Shown: positions 26,121 to 34,187 of the stretch, in pieces | How the letters are laid out: the number at the start of each line of letters is the position of its first letter | How positions within the stretch are numbered: position 1 is the stretch's first letter | From: DAIDJD01 sp035485275 | GTDB taxonomy: Bacteria > Oederibacteriota > JAJYGY01 > DAIDJD01 | Direction of reading: 5' to 3' | DNA length: 64,000 bases | NCBI GenBank assembly: GCA_035485275.1 | Contig: DATHOE010000034.1 | Coordinates: 138,651 to 202,650 of the forward strand | The notes under the pieces: generated by a model | Databases searched by the model: none | Told to the model about the DNA's origin: nothing | What the model saw: the letters and a program-made list of their open reading frames with translations, nothing else | Position numbers and translations under genes: made by a program

Positions 26121-27818
26121 GTGCGCCTGAAGAGCGCCCTCGCGGTCCTGGTGCTGTGCCTGGCGCCGGCGCTTGCGCGGGCCTACGTGACCGTCGCCTC
26201 GAGCCAGATCCTGGCGCTGGCCGACGACGGGCTGGCCGACGACACGGGCTTCTGGGCCACGGTGCTCACGCCCCCCTATCCGGGGGGGCAGAACATCCTG
26301 TACGGGCCCAATGCGCTGACCTTCACCGGCACCTCCCACCTGGTCTTCGACCTCAACGGCACGCCGGTGGACATGCAGACCGACGAGCCGGTGGCGGTCC
26401 CGGTCACGGCGTCCACGGGACCGGGCCCCGACGGCCTGGGGGACAGCATCAGCATGGCCAGGAGCCTGGGAAGCCTGGAGTACGGCGCCCGCTACACGAT
26501 CGTGGTCGACCCCCACAGCGGGGCGGGCGCGGACAGCGTGCAGATCCAGGCCTGGGTCAGCGACTCCGCGGCCGGACTCCCGGCTTCGGTGGGCCTGCGG
26601 GTGCTTTTGGACAGCATGGTCGGGGGCAACGACGGTTCCCCCCTTTCCGACAACGACGGAGTGAGCGTGTACGGCGCGGTCACCTTGTTCCAGGCAGCGG
26701 TCGAAGGCGTCCCTTCGGACTGGTGGAGCTACAACCAATACCCCTCGCCCACGCTCGCGGCGCGCGGCGTGACCTGGGGCAACCAGTTCGGCACGCCCGC
26801 CACCCCGCCGGACGCGGTGGAGTTCTGCCAGTGGTCCGACGTCTATTCCATGGGGTTCTGGGGGACCGATCCCAACCCCGGCGTCGCGTTCAGCGACTTC
26901 TCCAACCCCCCTTACAACTATTACCCCGACACCGCCGTGGCGCTGTGGTACACCAACACGGGCCAGGCCGGCTATATGGACGCGAGCAACGTGGCGCAGG
27001 GCGACGGCTACAGCGTGGCGCCGGGCCAGACCCTGGTGTTCACCACCTACGTCGGGCTCAACCAGAGCCCCTTGGGGGCCAGCCCCACGCCCTTCATCAG
27101 CGCCACCTTCACGCCCTCGGTGAGCTCCACCCAGACCCCCAGCCTCACCTGGTCCGCGACCGGCACGGTTTCCGACACCTTCACGCCCTCTCCCAGCTGG
27201 ACCGCGTCCTCCACCTACACCGTCACGCCCACCATCTCCCCCAGCTTCAGCGCTTCGCCCAGCTTCAGCGTCAGCCCGAGCTTCAGCGCCAGCCCGACCG
27301 CCAGCCCGAGCTTCACCGTCACCCCGAGCTTCAGCGTCTCGCCGTCCGCCAGCCCGAGCCCCAGCGCCACGCCGAGCTTCAGCGTCTCGCCGACCTTCAG
27401 CGTGAGCCCGAGCGCGACGCCCAGTTTCAGCGCCAGCCCGAGCGCCAGCCCCAGCTTCAAGCCCACGGCCAGCGCCACGCCGGCCCTGACTCCGACGCCG
27501 CCGGCGACGGCCACGCCCGCGCCCGGCCTGGAGCTGAGCGCCAGGGACCCGAACCCCGACCCCTCCCCTGGGCAGCTCTGGCTGCCCTATGTGCTCACCT
27601 GCGACGCGGACGTGGACATCCGCATCTACGACGTCGCCGGGGAAACCGTGCGCGATCTGGCGCCCTTCGCGGGCCAGGCCGGGGCCAACGAGGAGTATTG
27701 GGACGGCCTCAACAGCTCCGGGCAGGCGGTCGCCAGCGGGGTGTACATCGCCCACATCAGCGCGCAGGCCTTCGGCGCCCGCAAGGCCGCCTGGGTCAAG
27801 ATGGCCATTGTGCGCTGA
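26121..27818 (+). CDS. Exported surface protein with Ser/Pro/Thr linker and FlgD-like C-terminal module
   Basis: 565 residues. A signal peptide (SALAVLVLCLAPALARA) leads into a beta-rich domain to about residue 320 (YPGGQNILYGPNA, SDWWSYNQYP, FWGTDPNPGVAFSDF). Residues about 330-470 are a low-complexity linker of SPS, TPS and SFSVSP units. The last 80 residues (DVDIRIYDVAGETVRDLAPF, YWDGLNSSGQAVASGVYIAH) match the FlgD Ig-like fold, common at the ends of secreted proteins in FCB and related phyla, where it may serve anchoring or sorting. I do not recognise the N-terminal domain. GTG 26121 is the start. Role probably structural or adhesive at the surface. Confidence 0.7.
   Translation: MRLKSALAVLVLCLAPALARAYVTVASSQILALADDGLADDTGFWATVLTPPYPGGQNILYGPNALTFTGTSHLVFDLNGTPVDMQTDEPVAVPVTASTGPGPDGLGDSISMARSLGSLEYGARYTIVVDPHSGAGADSVQIQAWVSDSAAGLPASVGLRVLLDSMVGGNDGSPLSDNDGVSVYGAVTLFQAAVEGVPSDWWSYNQYPSPTLAARGVTWGNQFGTPATPPDAVEFCQWSDVYSMGFWGTDPNPGVAFSDFSNPPYNYYPDTAVALWYTNTGQAGYMDASNVAQGDGYSVAPGQTLVFTTYVGLNQSPLGASPTPFISATFTPSVSSTQTPSLTWSATGTVSDTFTPSPSWTASSTYTVTPTISPSFSASPSFSVSPSFSASPTASPSFTVTPSFSVSPSASPSPSATPSFSVSPTFSVSPSATPSFSASPSASPSFKPTASATPALTPTPPATATPAPGLELSARDPNPDPSPGQLWLPYVLTCDADVDIRIYDVAGETVRDLAPFAGQAGANEEYWDGLNSSGQAVASGVYIAHISAQAFGARKAAWVKMAIVR
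27236..27469 (+). repeat. Degenerate short tandem repeats encoding SFS(V/A)SP units
   Basis: The DNA repeats variants of CCCAGCTTCAGCG with CCGAGCTTCAGCG at intervals of 12 to 18 bases, encoding Ser-Phe-Ser, Ser-Pro and Thr-Pro units within the linker of the surface protein. Copies are imperfect but share codon choice (AGC TTC AGC), suggesting expansion by slippage or unequal exchange. Confidence 0.75.
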
Positions 27819-27860
27819 ACGGCCCTAAAGTAATCTCCCCCACCCTCTTCTAAAGCCTCC

Positions 27861-29759
27861 ATGTCCATCAAAGTCCGCTACAACGGCCTCGAAATCGACG
27901 GCAACCTCCTGCCCCTGTTTTCCGGCGCATTCCACTATTGGTCCTCGCCCCGCGGCGAATGGCCGGCCATTTTCGACCAGATCAAGGGCCTGGGCTTCCA
28001 CGTGGTGGAGACCCCGGTGCCCTGGTCCCTGCACGAGCTGGCCGAAGGGGACTTCGATTTCGGGCGGGTGGATCCGGACAAGGATCTCGACGCCTGGCTG
28101 GGGCTGGCCCATCAAAAGGGCTTCAAGGTGCTCCTGCGCCTGGGGCCCGGCGCGGCCGGGGCGCCGGGCCGAGGCTGGCCCCAGCGCATCCTGGCGGACG
28201 GCTCCATGGCGGCGCTGGACGGCCGCGGGGAGGCGGTGCTGGAGGACGGTTTCCCCGTGCGCAGCGCCGCGGACGAGCGCCTTTTCGGGGCTTTTGACGG
28301 ATTTTTGGGCGCCCTGGCGCCCCTGGTCGGGAAGCACCTGCACCCCCACGGTTCCGTGGTGGCCCTGCAGGTGGGCCACGAAGCGGGCGCCCCCGCCGCC
28401 CGCGGGGCCTATGCCATGGACTACAGCCCGGCCGCCCTGCGCCTGTGGAGCCACTTCCTTGATCTGAAGTACCGCCAGCTGTCCGCCCTCAACAAGGCCT
28501 GGGGGACCCGCTGGGCCTCCTTCGACGAGGCCGCGGCGCCCCGTGAAGCCCCGGCGCCGGGCGCCGGGCGCGAAGCCCTGCGCTGCGCCCTGGACTGGGC
28601 GGAATACCGGGAATACCGGATCCAGTGGTCCCTGGGCCGGCTGTCCGAGCTGTACCGCGAACGGGGCCTGGGCGTGGTGCCCTTCTACCACAATTTCCCG
28701 GGGCCCTGGACCACGCCCTTCAACGTGCCCGACATCGAAGCCGACGCGGGCATCGACTTCTGCGGATTCGACAGCTATCCCAGGGCCGACGGCGCCCTGC
28801 ACGCGGCGGACCAGGCCCGCTACCTCAGCTCCAGCAGCCGCCTGGCCTACGTCCCGGAGTTCGGGGCCGGCGGCGGAGCGGAGGTCCACGACCTGGCCAG
28901 CACCATGCTCGCGCCCCTCATGGGAGGGGCCCGCGGCCTCAACTTCCACATGGCCGTGGATCGGGAAGGCTGGGGCGGCGCGCCCCTGGACGTCCACGGG
29001 GCCCGCAGGGAAGAGGTCGCCCAGCTCTTCGACCGCTTCAACGCCTTTTTGCGCGCGTCGGAGTGGCTGAAGGCCACGCCCCAGAACCAGGGGCTGCTCT
29101 TCCACGCGCGCGAAGCCCAGCAGCTGGAGGCCGCCCTGGAGGGGCAGGCCGCCGGCCCCACGCGCGCCTTCTACGGGGCCGCGCGGGCCTTTTGCGCGTC
29201 GCGGCACTACAGCTTTTCGCTGGCCGACGGCGCGGTGGGCCAGGACCGACTGGCGCGCCACGCCTTCGTGCTGGCCACGGTCGCGGATTTCCTCGACGAA
29301 GGGGCGGCCCGCCGCCTGGCCCGCTACGCCGAGGAGGGGGGCCTGCTCGTGCTGGGCCCGGAGCGGCCGGTCTTCAACGCCCGCTTCGAGGCACTGAAGG
29401 CCTTCGAGGGCGCCCAGCTCCAGGAAGGCCAGCCCCTCGCCTTCGGCGACGGGCGCATCCTGTGGCTGAAGGACTTCGACGCGGCCGCGGTGGCGGCCTT
29501 CCTGCGCAAGGCCAAGGTCTTCGCCGAGACGGAATTGAGCGACCCGAGCCTGGAGCTGGCCAGCCACAAGAGCGGCGGCCGGCTGCTGCTCTTCGTGCGC
29601 AACCCGCACGCCGCCGAGCGCCAGGCGAGGGTGCTGCGCGAAGGCAAATTCGTGCTCAAGCCGCTGTGGGCCAGCGGGAAGTTCCTGGGAGCGGTGGAGG
29701 AGCGGGAGGTGGTCCTGGCGCCGCACGAAATCAAGGTCTGGGAAGTCATTCCCGCCTGA
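27861..29759 (+). CDS. Glycoside hydrolase family 35-like (beta-galactosidase-type) enzyme
   Basis: 632 residues, no signal peptide, so probably cytoplasmic. The N-terminus is typical of GH35: LLPLFSGAFHYWSSPRGEWP at 17-34, IKGLGFHVVETPVPWSLHE at 41-59, and VLLRLGPG at 90-97. The predicted acid/base is E174 in LQVGHEAGAP and the nucleophile E333 in YVPEFGAGGG. NKAWGTRW (211-218) matches GH35/GH42 proteins. In clan A enzymes the acid/base is usually preceded by Asn; here it is His173, so activity or specificity may differ. Only the barrel and a C-terminal domain with a Rossmann-like part (GGLLVLGPE) are present. Expected substrate: beta-galactosides or other beta-linked oligosaccharides. It stands between a surface protein and an unknown gene. 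Confidence 0.82.
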   Translation: MSIKVRYNGLEIDGNLLPLFSGAFHYWSSPRGEWPAIFDQIKGLGFHVVETPVPWSLHELAEGDFDFGRVDPDKDLDAWLGLAHQKGFKVLLRLGPGAAGAPGRGWPQRILADGSMAALDGRGEAVLEDGFPVRSAADERLFGAFDGFLGALAPLVGKHLHPHGSVVALQVGHEAGAPAARGAYAMDYSPAALRLWSHFLDLKYRQLSALNKAWGTRWASFDEAAAPREAPAPGAGREALRCALDWAEYREYRIQWSLGRLSELYRERGLGVVPFYHNFPGPWTTPFNVPDIEADAGIDFCGFDSYPRADGALHAADQARYLSSSSRLAYVPEFGAGGGAEVHDLASTMLAPLMGGARGLNFHMAVDREGWGGAPLDVHGARREEVAQLFDRFNAFLRASEWLKATPQNQGLLFHAREAQQLEAALEGQAAGPTRAFYGAARAFCASRHYSFSLADGAVGQDRLARHAFVLATVADFLDEGAARRLARYAEEGGLLVLGPERPVFNARFEALKAFEGAQLQEGQPLAFGDGRILWLKDFDAAAVAAFLRKAKVFAETELSDPSLELASHKSGGRLLLFVRNPHAAERQARVLREGKFVLKPLWASGKFLGAVEEREVVLAPHEIKVWEVIPA

Positions 29760-29780
29760 GGAATTTGAAGGGGTCCCGCC

Positions 29781-30347
29781 ATGCTGTCCCAGCGCTGCGT
29801 CCTTGAAGACCTCGATGTCGCCCAATGGAAGCGGCTGGCCGGACTCCTGGGCCTGCCCTGGGAGCGCATGGAGCGCTTCGCCGCCAGGATGCTCCCGCCG
29901 TCCTGCGTCTTCGTGCTGGGCGTGTTCGACGGCGACGCGCTGTGGGCCAGCCTCTTCATCCAGTTCCAGGACCACGCCATCGTGGCCGTGAGCAGCAGCG
30001 CGGCCCTGGATCCCGAGGACGTCGCGGAAGTGGTGGGCCGCGACCAGCACCCCTTTTTGCTGGCTGCCGTGGCCAACCGCTACCGGCGCCCGGCCTTCGG
30101 CTGGTTCTGCCAGCGGCCGGATTTCGAGGAATGGATGCGCGCGGCCACGGTGTCGGACAAGGACACGGTCTTCCAAAAGGCCCTCATGGCCGGGCGCGCC
30201 ACCTTCGACTTCAACATCCTGCTGGACCGCGGGCTCACGGTGCTGGGGCCCATCAACCCCGGCGAGGCCGCCGTGGCAGGCTCGGACCGCGAGGCCAACC
30301 CGCGGACCCGCACGCCGGGGCCGGACCAGGGCGGGGAAGGCGGCTGA
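29781..30347 (+). CDS. Conserved-looking protein of unknown function
   Basis: 188-residue soluble protein, not recognised. It has an alpha/beta look: RCVLEDLDVAQWKRLAGLLG, CVFVLGVFDGDALWASLFIQ, then AIVAVSSSAALDPEDVAE, and a Trp-containing FGWFCQRPDFEEWM. The last 35 residues are Pro/Gly/Arg-rich and likely disordered. The start ATG 29781 lies 21 bases after the GH35-like stop, so co-transcription is likely. It precedes the acylphosphatase by 24 bases. No catalytic motif can be named. Confidence 0.6.
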   Translation: MLSQRCVLEDLDVAQWKRLAGLLGLPWERMERFAARMLPPSCVFVLGVFDGDALWASLFIQFQDHAIVAVSSSAALDPEDVAEVVGRDQHPFLLAAVANRYRRPAFGWFCQRPDFEEWMRAATVSDKDTVFQKALMAGRATFDFNILLDRGLTVLGPINPGEAAVAGSDREANPRTRTPGPDQGGEGG

Positions 30348-30371
30348 TGTTTTCGCCCCGCGGGCGCGGCC

Positions 30372-30647
30372 GTGCCTGAGCGCACCGTCCTGGTCTCCTA
30401 CCGGGGGCGGGTGCAGGGCGTGGGCTTCAGGGCTACGGTCCGCCGCCTGGCCGCCGATTTCGACGCGCGCGGTTGGGTCAAGAACGAGGCCGACGGCAGC
30501 GTCAGCCTCATCGCCACCGCGGACGCGGCCGCCCTGGACCGCTTCCTCCAGGCCATCCGCACAGGGCGGCTGGGCGCCTGCATTGAGAGGGAAGAGGTGG
30601 AGGACGCGGCCCCTTCGGTGGAGCGCGGTTTCGACATACGGTATTGA
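30372..30647 (+). CDS. acyP: Acylphosphatase
   Basis: Hydrolyses carboxyl-phosphate bonds of small acyl phosphates. 91 residues, the normal size. The phosphate loop GRVQGVGFRATVRRLA holds R20, and GWVKNEADGSV holds N38, the two catalytic residues of the family. The start is GTG 30372. A promoter and a short G/C hairpin follow, so it is probably the last gene of its unit, before the riboflavin operon. Confidence 0.93.
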   Translation: MPERTVLVSYRGRVQGVGFRATVRRLAADFDARGWVKNEADGSVSLIATADAAALDRFLQAIRTGRLGACIEREEVEDAAPSVERGFDIRY

Positions 30648-30667
30648 GGGGGCTTCCTCGCCCCGCG

Positions 30668-30696
30668 TTGACTTTGCCTGGGGCGCGGCCTACAGT
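30668..30696 (+). promoter_or_regulatory. Sigma70-like promoter of the riboflavin operon
   Basis: TTGACT (30668-30673) and TACAGT (30691-30696) with a 17-base spacer, about 64 bases before the ribD ATG. The leader is too short for an FMN riboswitch, and no RFN element motifs are seen in it. Confidence 0.65.
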
Positions 30697-30759
30697 GTCC
30701 TGGCGGTCGCGCCGGACGGCTTTTTTGGGCCCTGCCGGCCTTTTCATGGATAAGGCCCG

Positions 30760-31869
30760 ATGACCCAAGCCCATCTTTCCGCGGACGAACGCTTCATGCG
30801 CCTGGCCTTGAACGAGGCGCGCAAAGGCGAATTCAGGACCTGGCCCAACCCCTGGGTCGGGGCCGTGCTGGTCAAGGCCGGCAAGGTCGTGGGCCGCGGC
30901 TGGCACCGCGGCGCGGGACTTCCCCACGCCGAAGCCGAGGCCCTGCGCGCCGCCGGAAACAAGGCCAAGGGTTCCACCCTGTACGTGACGCTGGAGCCCT
31001 GCGCCCACTACGGACGCACGCCTCCCTGCGCCATCGCGCTGGTGGAGGCGGGCGTCAAACGCGTGGTCGCGGCCTGCCCGGACCTGCACGCCCAGGCCGC
31101 CGGCGGACTGGACTACCTGCGCGCGCACAAGGTCGAGGTCGCCCCCTTCACACTGCGCGAGGAGGCCGAAGGCCTGAACCGTTTTTTCCTGCACAGCGTA
31201 GGCAAAGGCAGGCCCTGGTTCACGCTCAAGGCGGCCGCCAGCCTGGACGGGCGCACGGCCACGAGCAAGGGCGAAAGCCGCTGGATCACCAGCCCCGGCG
31301 CCCGGGCCGACGCGCGCGCGCTGCGGGGCTGCTGCGACGCCGTGCTGGTGGGCGCCGGCACCGTGCTCAAGGACGAGCCCACGCTCATGCCCGAGGACAA
31401 GGGCTCCTTCGTCCCCTGGCGACTCATCTTGGATCCGCGCGGCCGGCTCAAGGGCACCGAGGGCGTCTTCAAGGACGAGTTCGCCCCGCGCACGGTGTGG
31501 TTCGCGGGCGTTTCCTCCTTCAAGCAGGCCCTGGAGGCCTCCCGCCACGGCGGCTCCCAGGTGCAGCCCCTGCATTCGGGCGGCCTGACGGGCGCGGTGC
31601 AGTCCGCCTTGGAGTGGATGCGGGGCCGCGACCTGCGGAGGGTGATGGTGGAGGGCGGCGCCGAGACCCTCGGCTCCTTCCTGAGCCTGGGCCTGGGCGA
31701 GGAGCTTTTCTTGTACCTGGCCCCGAAGCTGGAGGGCAGCGGGCTCGGCCTTCCGGTCTTCCTGGACCAGCACGAGCGCCCGCTGAAGGACTGGCCCGCC
31801 CTGCGCATCGCAGACGCCGCCATGGTGGGGCCCGACCTCAGGGTGCACGCCTTTTTCGACAGGAGTTGA
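30760..31869 (+). CDS. ribD: Bifunctional riboflavin-specific deaminase/reductase
   Basis: Carries out the second and third steps of riboflavin synthesis: deamination of the pyrimidine from GTP cyclohydrolase II, then NADPH reduction of the ribosyl side chain. At 369 residues both domains are present. The deaminase zinc site is H56-A-E58 in GLPHAEAEAL, with C81 and C90 in EPCAHYGRTPPCA. The reductase part begins near residue 148 (WFTLKAAASLDGRTAT) and has GAGTVLKDEPTL and VMVEGGAETLGSFL, the NADPH/substrate loops. It is the first gene of the operon and is followed directly by ribE. Confidence 0.95.
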   Translation: MTQAHLSADERFMRLALNEARKGEFRTWPNPWVGAVLVKAGKVVGRGWHRGAGLPHAEAEALRAAGNKAKGSTLYVTLEPCAHYGRTPPCAIALVEAGVKRVVAACPDLHAQAAGGLDYLRAHKVEVAPFTLREEAEGLNRFFLHSVGKGRPWFTLKAAASLDGRTATSKGESRWITSPGARADARALRGCCDAVLVGAGTVLKDEPTLMPEDKGSFVPWRLILDPRGRLKGTEGVFKDEFAPRTVWFAGVSSFKQALEASRHGGSQVQPLHSGGLTGAVQSALEWMRGRDLRRVMVEGGAETLGSFLSLGLGEELFLYLAPKLEGSGLGLPVFLDQHERPLKDWPALRIADAAMVGPDLRVHAFFDRS

Positions 31870-31870
31870 T

Positions 31871-32458
31871 CTGTTCACCGGTTTGGTCCAGATGTGCGTC
31901 AAAGTGGCGGCCTTGACGGCCTCGGAGCAGGGCACCCGCCTGCGGCTGGAGATCCCGGCCCATCTGCGTTTCCAGACCGGGGACAGCGTGGCCGTGAACG
32001 GCTGCTGCCTCACGGCCCTCCCGGGCCCCGGCGCGGCCTTTGACCTGAGCCCCGAGACCCTGGCGCGCACCTCGCTGGGGGCGCTGGCCCCCGGCCGGCG
32101 CGTGAACCTGGAGCGGCCCCTGCGCGCCGGCGACCAGGTGGGCGGCCACTTCATGGCCGGCCACGTGGACGGCCTGGCGGTCCTGAAGTCCATGGAGGCG
32201 CAGGGCGAGGGCGCGCAGTGGCGCCTGAGCGCCCCGGCCCATCTGAGCCACCTGGTCGCCTCCAAGGGGAGCCTGGCCCTGGACGGCGTGTCCCTGACGC
32301 CCTTCGAGGTCTCCGGCGACGAATTCAGCGTGGCCCTCATCCCGCACACCCTGACGGCCACGAACCTGGGCGAGCGCAAGGTCGGGGACAGCTTGAACTT
32401 CGAGGCCGACATCCTGGCCCGCTATGTGCAGCGTCTGATGGAGGCCCGGCAGGCATGA
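31871..32458 (+). CDS. ribE: Riboflavin synthase, alpha chain; apparent CTG start
   Basis: Dismutates two 6,7-dimethyl-8-ribityllumazine molecules into riboflavin. The 195-residue product has two similar barrels: first GDSVAVNGCCLTAL and NLERPLRAGDQVGGHFMAGH, then SLALDGVSLTPFEV and ADILARYVQRLM. Family members begin MFTGLVQ. Here the codons are CTG TTC ACC GGT TTG GTC CAG, with AGGAG six bases before the CTG, so CTG 31871 is the likely start (decoded as Met). The next usable codon, TTG 31883, would remove conserved residues. The ribD stop lies two bases earlier, and its own stop overlaps the next ATG. Confidence 0.88.
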   Translation: MFTGLVQMCVKVAALTASEQGTRLRLEIPAHLRFQTGDSVAVNGCCLTALPGPGAAFDLSPETLARTSLGALAPGRRVNLERPLRAGDQVGGHFMAGHVDGLAVLKSMEAQGEGAQWRLSAPAHLSHLVASKGSLALDGVSLTPFEVSGDEFSVALIPHTLTATNLGERKVGDSLNFEADILARYVQRLMEARQA

Positions 32459-32943
32459 TGAAAATCGGGGAGATGACGGGCCAGGCTGCGGACCTGCCGG
32501 AGCCCAAGCGCCGGGTGAAGGAGCGCGGCACGGTGGGCGCGTCCAAGGAGCTCGGCGCCGCGCGCGCGGGCTCCCCGCCGGCCTTCGCGCAGGCCTTCGT
32601 CGACGCCAGCCAGGCCACCCTGACGCGCGCACTCGACACCATCATGGACGAGCTGGGACGCCAGGGAGAGAAACTGGCCGCCTCGCAGAACTTCCATGAG
32701 CTGGACAAGTACAAGACCCTGGTGAAGGAGTTCGTGCTCAAGGCGACCCAGGGGGCGGCCAAGCTGCGGGTGGTCGACGGCGGGGCGCAGGGCCGCCTGG
32801 GGAAGGTGCACGTCATTCTGCAGAAGGTCGACGACGCCATGGAGGCCCTGACCCGCGAGGTGCTGGCCAAGCAGGCCACCCCCATCGCCATCCTGGCCCG
32901 CCTCGACCAGATCCGCGGCCTCCTCCTGGACCTGTACAAATGA
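32455..32943 (+). CDS. YaaR-like (DUF327) protein
   Basis: 162 residues, mostly helical. The first 45 are charged and variable. The rest follows the DUF327/YaaR pattern: LTRALDTIMDELGRQGEKLA, YKTLVKEFVLKATQGAAKLR, LQKVDDAMEALTREVLAKQA, and the hallmark C-terminus LDQIRGLLLDLYK. The function of YaaR is unknown. The ATG overlaps the ribE stop (ATGA), and its stop overlaps the ribBA start, so it is tightly embedded in the riboflavin operon. No catalytic residues are visible. Confidence 0.75.
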   Translation: MMKIGEMTGQAADLPEPKRRVKERGTVGASKELGAARAGSPPAFAQAFVDASQATLTRALDTIMDELGRQGEKLAASQNFHELDKYKTLVKEFVLKATQGAAKLRVVDGGAQGRLGKVHVILQKVDDAMEALTREVLAKQATPIAILARLDQIRGLLLDLYK

Positions 32944-34187
32944 AAAAGCGCGCCCAATCCCCCCTGAGCAGCATCGCGCAGGCGGTCGCCGACCTGAAGC
33001 GCGGCCGCATGGTCATCGTCACCGACGACGAGGAGCGCGAGAACGAGGGCGACCTGGTCATGGCCGCGGAAAAGGCCACCCCCAAGGCGGTGTCCTTCAT
33101 GGCCCGCCACGGCCGCGGCCTCATCTGCGCGCCGATGCTGGGGGAGCGCCTGGACGCCCTCGACATCAGCCACATGGTCGAGGAGCCGCAGGAAAGCTTC
33201 CGCACGGCCTTCACGGTGAGCGTCGACGCCCGCCGCGGCACGAGCACCGGCATCTCCGCCCACGACCGCGCCGAGACCCTGCGAGCGCTGGCGGACTCCC
33301 GCAGCCGGGCCCGGGATTTCAACCGCCCCGGCCACGTCTTCCCCCTGCGCTACCGCGAGGGCGGCGTGCTGGTGCGCGCCGGCCACACCGAAGCCGCGGT
33401 GGACCTGTGCCGCCTGGCCGGGCTCAAGCCGGCCGGCGTCATCTGCGAGGTCATGCGTGACGACGGCTTCATGGCGCGCCTTCCCGACCTGCTCAAATTC
33501 GCCCGCCGCCACCGCCTGAAGGTCGTCAGCATCGCCGACCTGATCCGCCACCGCCGCGAGCACGAACGCCTGGTGCGCAAGGAGGTGGAGATCCCCTTCC
33601 CCACGCGCTGGGGCGTCTTCAACCTGCACCTCTACAGCAGCCTGGTGGACGGGAAGCACCACCTGGCCCTGGTGAAGGGCAACGTCTCCGACGGCAAGAA
33701 CGTGCTGGTGCGGGTGCACAGCGAGTGCCTCACCGGCGACGTCTTCGGCAGCCTGCGCTGCGACTGCGGGGAGCAGTTGAGCGCCTCCATGAAGCGCATC
33801 GAGGCCGAGGGCCGGGGCGTGCTGCTGTACATGCGCCAGGAGGGCCGCGGCATCGGCCTCCCCGCCAAGATACACGCCTATTCCCTCCAGGACCGCGGCT
33901 ACGACACGGTCGAGGCCAACCTGAAGCTGGGCTTCAAGGCGGACCTGAGGGAATACGGCACCGGGGCCCAGATCCTTAAGGACCTCGGGCTCAGCACCCT
34001 GCGCCTGATGACCAACAACCCCCGCAAGATCGTGGGCCTGGACGCCTACGGCCTGCGCGTGGTGGAGCAGGTGCCCCTGGAGGTCGCGGCCAATTCCGTG
34101 AACGAAGCTTACCTGCGCACGAAGCGCGACAAGCTGGGGCATCTGTTGAAGAAATTGCCGGCGAAAAAAAAGAAGAGGCGGACTTAA
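32940..34187 (+). CDS. ribBA: 3,4-dihydroxy-2-butanone-4-phosphate synthase / GTP cyclohydrolase II
   Basis: Supplies both precursors of riboflavin: the four-carbon unit from ribulose 5-phosphate (N-terminal half) and the pyrimidine from GTP (C-terminal half). 415 residues. The DHBP synthase half has DDEERENEGDLVMAAE at 29-44, the acidic metal/substrate loop, RPGHVFPL at 129-136 and AGHTEAAVDL at 147-156. The cyclohydrolase half has RVHSECLTGDVFGSLRCDCG with zinc ligands C263, C274 and C276, then RQEGRGIGL and DTVEANLKLGF. All catalytic blocks look intact. The C-terminus ends in a Lys/Arg run. The next ATG follows immediately after the stop. Confidence 0.96.
   Translation: MKKRAQSPLSSIAQAVADLKRGRMVIVTDDEERENEGDLVMAAEKATPKAVSFMARHGRGLICAPMLGERLDALDISHMVEEPQESFRTAFTVSVDARRGTSTGISAHDRAETLRALADSRSRARDFNRPGHVFPLRYREGGVLVRAGHTEAAVDLCRLAGLKPAGVICEVMRDDGFMARLPDLLKFARRHRLKVVSIADLIRHRREHERLVRKEVEIPFPTRWGVFNLHLYSSLVDGKHHLALVKGNVSDGKNVLVRVHSECLTGDVFGSLRCDCGEQLSASMKRIEAEGRGVLLYMRQEGRGIGLPAKIHAYSLQDRGYDTVEANLKLGFKADLREYGTGAQILKDLGLSTLRLMTNNPRKIVGLDAYGLRVVEQVPLEVAANSVNEAYLRTKRDKLGHLLKKLPAKKKKRRT

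Noticed and set aside
27236..27469. CRISPR-like repeats
   Set aside because: The units are 12-18 bases, in frame, and encode SFS/SP residues in a long gene; no spacer structure.
30648..30759. FMN riboswitch before ribD
   Set aside because: The leader after the predicted promoter is only about 60 bases and lacks conserved RFN elements; the sequence is too short to fold as one.
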